Assembly (NCBI RefSeq): GCF_900240945.1
Contig: NZ_OESG01000013.1
Location: 1,116,001-1,180,000 of the forward strand
Length of the DNA: 64,000 nucleotides
DNA from: Mycobacterium sp. 3519A
GTDB taxonomy: Bacteria; Actinomycetota; Actinomycetes; Mycobacteriales; Mycobacteriaceae
Direction: 5' to 3'
Shown: piece after piece, positions 60,496 to 64,000 of the stretch
How the letters are laid out: every line of letters begins with the position of its first letter
Position numbering within the stretch: position 1 is the stretch's first letter
Position numbers and translations under genes: made by a program
Notes under the pieces: model-generated
What the model saw: only the letters and a program-made list of their open reading frames with translations
Told to the model about the DNA's origin: nothing
Database searches by the model: none

Positions 60496-63314
60496 GTCTG
60501 CTCAAGGAACCCGACTTCGGCACCCCGGCCAAGACCGGACCCGCGACGGTCTCGCTCGAGGTCGACGGATTCCCGGTGTCGGTGCCGGAGGGCACGTCGG
60601 TGATGCGCGCGGCCGCGACGGCCGGTGTCGACATCCCCAAGCTGTGTGCGACCGATCGACTCGACGCGTTCGGCTCCTGCCGGCTGTGCCTGGTCGAGAT
60701 CGACGGCCGCCGCGGCACGCCCGCGTCGTGCACCACTCCGGTGGCCGACGGCATGGTGGTGCGCACGCAGACGCCGAAGGTGGCCAAGCTGCGTGAGAAC
60801 GTCATGGAGCTCTACATCTCCGACCACCCGTTGGACTGTCTCACCTGCGGCGCCAACGGCGACTGCGAATTGCAGGACATGGCAGGCGTTGTCGGGCTGC
60901 GCCAGGTGCGGTACGGCTACGAGGGCGAGAACCACTTCGACGCGGTCAAGGACCAGAGCAACCCGTACTTCGACTTCGATCCGTCGAAATGCATTGTCTG
61001 CTCCCGCTGTGTGCGCGCATGTGACGAGATTCAAGGCACGTTTGCGCTGACCATCGAGGGCCGTGGCTTCGAGTCGAAGGTCTCACCCGGCGCAGGCGAG
61101 TTGTTCATGGACTCCGAATGTGTGTCGTGCGGTGCCTGCGTGCAGGCGTGCCCGACCGCGACCCTGCAGGAACGCTCGGTGATCGAACTGGGCATGCCGT
61201 CGCGGTCCGTGGTCACCACCTGTGCCTACTGCGGTGTGGGATGTTCATTCAAAGCCGAACTGCGCGGCGACGAACTGGTCCGCATGGTGCCCTACAAGGA
61301 CGGCGGCGCCAACGAGGGACACTCATGTGTCAAGGGCCGGTTCGCCTTTGGCTACGCCACCCATCCCGACCGCAAGCTCAAGCCCATGGTGCGCGACGCG
61401 ATCACCGATCCGTGGCGCGAAGTGGAATGGGACGAGGCGATCGACACCGTCGCACGCAGGATGCTCGACATCCGGCGACGGCACGGCGCAGGCGCGATCG
61501 GCGCCATCACCTCGTCGCGGTGCACGAACGAAGAGGTCTACGTCGTGCAGAAGATGGTCCGCGCCGCGTTCGGCAACAACAACGTCGACACCTGCGCGCG
61601 GGTGTGCCACTCGCCGACGGGGTATGGCTTGAAGCAGACCTTCGGTGAGTCGGCAGGCACCCAGGACTTCCGGTCCGTCGCCGAAGCCGACGTGATCATG
61701 GTGATCGGTGCCAATCCCACCGACGGTCACCCGGTCTTCGCGTCCAGGATGAAGCAGCGGATCCGCCAGGGCGCAAAGCTCATCGTCGTCGACCCCCGTC
61801 GCATCGACCTGGTTCGCTCTCCACACATCGAGGCCGATCACCACCTGCAGTTGAAGCCCGGCACGAACGTGGCCGTGGTCAACGCGATCGCACATGTGGT
61901 GGTGACCGAGGGCCTGGTCGACACGGCGTTCATCGCGGACCGCTGTGAGGGCTTCGAGGAATGGGCGGAGTTCATCGCCCGCCCGGAGAACAGTCCTGAA
62001 GCGGTGCAGGAGATCACGGGTGTGCCCGCCGCGGAGGTACGCGCCGCGGCGCGGTTGTACGCGCAGGCCCCCAATGGCGCCATCTACTACGGCCTCGGTG
62101 TGACCGAGCACAGCCAGGGCTCGACCATGGTGATGGGCATGGCGAACCTGGCGATGGCGTGCGGCAACATCGGCCGTGACGGCGTCGGGGTCAACCCGTT
62201 GCGCGGTCAGAACAACGTGCAGGGCTCCTGTGACATGGGGTCGTTCCCGCACGAATTCAGCGGGTACCGGCATGTGGCCGACGACGCGGTGCGTGAGGTC
62301 TTCGAAAACCTCTGGGGCACAGCCCTGTTGCCGGAGCCCGGGCTTCGCATCCCGAACATGTTCGACGCCGCGATCGAGGGCAGCTTCCGCGGCCTGTTCG
62401 TGCACGGCGAGGACATCGCGCAGTCGGACCCGAACGTCGGACACGTCACCGCCGCGCTTGGCGCGATGGAGTTGGTGATCGTCCAGGACCTGTTCCTCAA
62501 CGAGACCGCCAAGTTCGCGCACGTGTTCCTGCCCGGCGCCTCGTTCCTGGAGAAGGACGGCACATTCACCAACGCCGAACGACGGATCAACCGCGTGCGC
62601 GCGGTGATGAAACCGAAGAGTGGCAAGCACGAGTGGGACATCGTCTGCGAGATCGCGACGGCGATGGGCTACCCCATGCACTACGACCACCCCAGCCAGA
62701 TCATGGACGAGATCGCTTCGGTGACACCGACCTTCGCCGGCGTGACGTTCGACCGGATCGATGAGATGGGCAGCATCCAGTGGCCCTGCGACGGCGACGC
62801 GCCCGACGGCACGCCGATCATGCACGTGGAGGAATTCACCAGGGGCAAGGGCAGATTCATGCCGACGCCGTTCGTGCCTACCGACGAGCGCAGCACCCGC
62901 CGCTTCCCGCTGATCTTGACGACCGGCCGGATTCTGAGCCAGTACAACGTCGGCGCCCAGACCCGCCGCACGGCCAACATCGCCTGGCATCAGGAAGATG
63001 TGCTCGAGATTCATCCGCACGACGCCGAGGATCGCGGCATCACCGATGGCGACGAGGTGACTGTCGCCAGTCGCGTCGGCAAGACGAAACTGCGGGCCAG
63101 GATCTCCGACCGGATGCCGACGGGAGTCGTGTACACCACGTTCCACTATCCGGTGACGGGGGCGAACGTGGTGACCACCGACAACTCGGACTGGGCCACG
63201 AACTGCCCGGAGTACAAGGTGACCGCGGTTCAGGTGACGCTGGCCCATCCGGTCGTCACCGAGCACGCGGAGCGCGCGTTCGACGGCGTGCTGACCGCGG
63301 AACTGGTGGACTGA
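60492..63314 (+). CDS. fdsA: NAD-dependent formate dehydrogenase alpha subunit (Mo-bisMGD)
   Basis: A 940-aa catalytic subunit. Order: N-terminal 2Fe-2S (CATDRLDAFGSCRLCLVEID), a His-Cys 4Fe-4S region (CLTCGANGDCELQ), two ferredoxin-like clusters (CIVCSRCVRACDEIQG, CVSCGACVQACPTA), then the FdhA-type domain opening CAYCGVGCSFK. The catalytic pocket has NNVDTCARVCHSP with Cys372 as the likely Mo ligand and no Sec. C-terminal molybdopterin domain with GRILSQYNVGAQTRRT. It oxidises formate to CO2. ATG 60492 (MSLLKEPDF) is chosen; upstream in-frame sequence belongs to fdsB. Confidence 0.95.
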   Translation: MSLLKEPDFGTPAKTGPATVSLEVDGFPVSVPEGTSVMRAAATAGVDIPKLCATDRLDAFGSCRLCLVEIDGRRGTPASCTTPVADGMVVRTQTPKVAKLRENVMELYISDHPLDCLTCGANGDCELQDMAGVVGLRQVRYGYEGENHFDAVKDQSNPYFDFDPSKCIVCSRCVRACDEIQGTFALTIEGRGFESKVSPGAGELFMDSECVSCGACVQACPTATLQERSVIELGMPSRSVVTTCAYCGVGCSFKAELRGDELVRMVPYKDGGANEGHSCVKGRFAFGYATHPDRKLKPMVRDAITDPWREVEWDEAIDTVARRMLDIRRRHGAGAIGAITSSRCTNEEVYVVQKMVRAAFGNNNVDTCARVCHSPTGYGLKQTFGESAGTQDFRSVAEADVIMVIGANPTDGHPVFASRMKQRIRQGAKLIVVDPRRIDLVRSPHIEADHHLQLKPGTNVAVVNAIAHVVVTEGLVDTAFIADRCEGFEEWAEFIARPENSPEAVQEITGVPAAEVRAAARLYAQAPNGAIYYGLGVTEHSQGSTMVMGMANLAMACGNIGRDGVGVNPLRGQNNVQGSCDMGSFPHEFSGYRHVADDAVREVFENLWGTALLPEPGLRIPNMFDAAIEGSFRGLFVHGEDIAQSDPNVGHVTAALGAMELVIVQDLFLNETAKFAHVFLPGASFLEKDGTFTNAERRINRVRAVMKPKSGKHEWDIVCEIATAMGYPMHYDHPSQIMDEIASVTPTFAGVTFDRIDEMGSIQWPCDGDAPDGTPIMHVEEFTRGKGRFMPTPFVPTDERSTRRFPLILTTGRILSQYNVGAQTRRTANIAWHQEDVLEIHPHDAEDRGITDGDEVTVASRVGKTKLRARISDRMPTGVVYTTFHYPVTGANVVTTDNSDWATNCPEYKVTAVQVTLAHPVVTEHAERAFDGVLTAELVD

Positions 63315-63316
63315 TC

Positions 63317-63529
63317 ATGGCGGCCAACGCTCCCGCGGAGATCAAGATGATCAACAACATCGCCGCGCATTTCGGCTATCTGCGCGACGAGCAGGCCGCC
63401 AATGCGGTGGCCGATCACATCCGGCGGTTCTGGGATCCGCGCATGAAGCAGCGACTGCTATTGCTCGCTGCCTCGGACACAGAGGATCTCGATCCGATCG
63501 CGGCAACTGCGGCGGGCCTGCTGCGCTGA
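63317..63529 (+). CDS. fdsD: Formate dehydrogenase delta subunit
   Basis: A 70-aa protein: KMINNIAAHFGYLRDEQAANAVADHIRRFWDPRMKQRLLLLA. FdsD is needed for maturation or stability of the cytosolic formate dehydrogenase. It starts 2 bp after fdsA. No fdsC (sulphur-insertion chaperone, FdhD-like) is in the window, so it must be elsewhere. Confidence 0.9.
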   Translation: MAANAPAEIKMINNIAAHFGYLRDEQAANAVADHIRRFWDPRMKQRLLLLAASDTEDLDPIAATAAGLLR

Positions 63530-63538
63530 GGTTGAAAA

Positions 63539-63577
63539 GTCGAGGCCGGGTGATCGTCGCGATCACCCGGCCTCGAC
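63539..63577. terminator. Strong hairpin after fdsD
   Basis: A perfect 17-bp stem GTCGAGGCCGGGTGATC / GATCACCCGGCCTCGAC with a 5-nt loop lies between the convergent 3' ends of fdsD and the hypothetical gene, acting as a bidirectional terminator. Confidence 0.85.
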
Positions 63578-63585
63578 TGCTCGCT

Positions 63586-63891
63586 TCAGGCTATCCGCGT
63601 CTGCCCGCCGATACCCTCGTGGTCGACATCTCGCCAGAAGTCGATGTCGTACTGCGTGTCCGGGATCTGGATCATCTGCCACGATCCAGCGGGGCGGGGC
63701 TGTCCACCCGCCAATTCCAGTTCCTCGATGTCGATCTCGAGTCGGTGGATGCCGTTGAGGATGCACTCGACGTCGTTCACGACGCGACGGTTGGCGTGGC
63801 ACTGCGGATACGTCGCGACAAGCGACGTCACGCACCCTCGCAGATTCGCGATCAGATGCCGCAGCTCGTTGACTTCAGGCTTGATGGACAT
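63586..63891 (-). CDS. Hypothetical protein
   Basis: A 101-aa acidic protein: MSIKPEVNELRHLIANLRGC, HANRRVVNDVECILNGIHRLEIDIEELEL, PAGSWQMIQIPDTQYDIDFWRDVDHEGIGG. It is probably helical in the first half and contains two Cys. I recognise no family. The start at 63891 is reasonable, with AAGGAG in the reverse strand just upstream. Confidence 0.7.
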   Translation of the reverse strand: MSIKPEVNELRHLIANLRGCVTSLVATYPQCHANRRVVNDVECILNGIHRLEIDIEELELAGGQPRPAGSWQMIQIPDTQYDIDFWRDVDHEGIGGQTRIA

Positions 63892-63921
63892 GAATCTCCT
63901 TGTCGTGATGAGGAATCGGTG

Positions 63922-64000
63922 TTAGCGCGGCAACCGCGAGATGAGGTGGCCAGGCTGATGGAGCAGACGCGTGGTGACCGCGGCGCACAGTCCGATCAGC
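63922..64000 (-). CDS. 3' end of an unidentified gene (partial)
   Basis: On the minus strand the sequence ends ...LIGLCAAVTTRLLHQPGHLISRLPR then TAA at 63924-63922. About 25 codons are visible, hydrophobic then basic, suggesting the last membrane helix and tail of a membrane protein. Too short to name. Confidence 0.45.
   Translation of the reverse strand, partial: LIGLCAAVTTRLLHQPGHLISRLPR

Noticed and set aside
61323..63266. 647-codon frame antisense to fdsA
   Set aside because: Shadow of fdsA; low-complexity His/Arg/Val composition and no recognised domain.
1..64000. CRISPR array
   Set aside because: No regularly spaced short repeats with unique spacers seen anywhere; the TTTTGGGAACA pairs are only doublets near att sites.

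Overview
The window looks like chromosome of a fast-growing mycobacterium (Mycolicibacterium-like). Pointers are the high GC content, an MmpS/MmpL/TetR locus, F420-type oxidoreductases, a split three-subunit transhydrogenase (pntAA/pntAB/pntB), a mycobacterial-type Zur box and SOS box, and a mycobacterial initiator tRNA. No species is claimed.

Layout. (1) 1-8075: a minus-strand sugar-oxidation locus (glucose-dehydrogenase-like enzyme, GH15 trehalase/glucoamylase, TPP enzyme, enolase-superfamily dehydratase, FAD oxidase cut by the window edge), with a divergent MarR regulator and then an AraC regulator. A 9-base word, ATAGTTGCT, occurs at both promoter regions of the locus.

(2) 8127-25666: a genomic island of about 17.5 kb inserted in the 3' part of the initiator tRNA-fMet gene and bounded by 44-bp perfect direct repeats. 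It carries a very large single-gene STAND NTPase, a HigB/HigA-like toxin-antitoxin pair, a tyrosine integrase with a small excisionase, a wrecked TrwC/MobF relaxase with a candidate oriT hairpin, a lower-GC cargo operon (truncated DHQ-synthase-like cyclase, NAGK/BadF-type kinase, phosphohexomutase, RlmN-like radical SAM enzyme, Nudix hydrolase, HPr-kinase-like P-loop protein), an internal att-like scar, a Shedu (DUF4263) defence nuclease, a DUF2510 membrane protein, and a secreted-protein gene broken by one in-frame stop codon. The island is composite: the terminator and paired-repeat signature seen next to attL recurs at 22.4 kb.

(3) 26.2-36.2 kb: NhaC antiporter, SHOCT protein, a MarR/F420-oxidoreductase pair, an LLM oxidoreductase with an SDR, a Zur-regulated zinc ABC importer (znuA-znuC-two permeases-zur), a GlcG-like protein, and a DUF6319 protein behind an SOS box. 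(4) 36.3-45.7 kb: TetR-MmpS-MmpL, an exported beta-carbonic anhydrase, a thiolase, an SDR relic, a catabolic acetolactate-synthase-like enzyme, an ABM monooxygenase and a DUF5995 protein.

(5) 45.7-64 kb: a metabolic block that reads as oxalate-to-formate-to-NAD(P)H. Oxalyl-CoA decarboxylase and formyl-CoA transferase follow a LysR regulator. A complete NAD-dependent molybdenum formate dehydrogenase (fdsGBAD) comes next. Upstream are proton-translocating transhydrogenase, a PanE-like reductase, pyruvate kinase, a PAS protein and a second FdhF/YdeP-type molybdoprotein. Formyl-CoA turnover releases formate, which Fds oxidises to CO2 with NADH; transhydrogenase could convert this to NADPH. The window ends inside an unidentified minus-strand gene.
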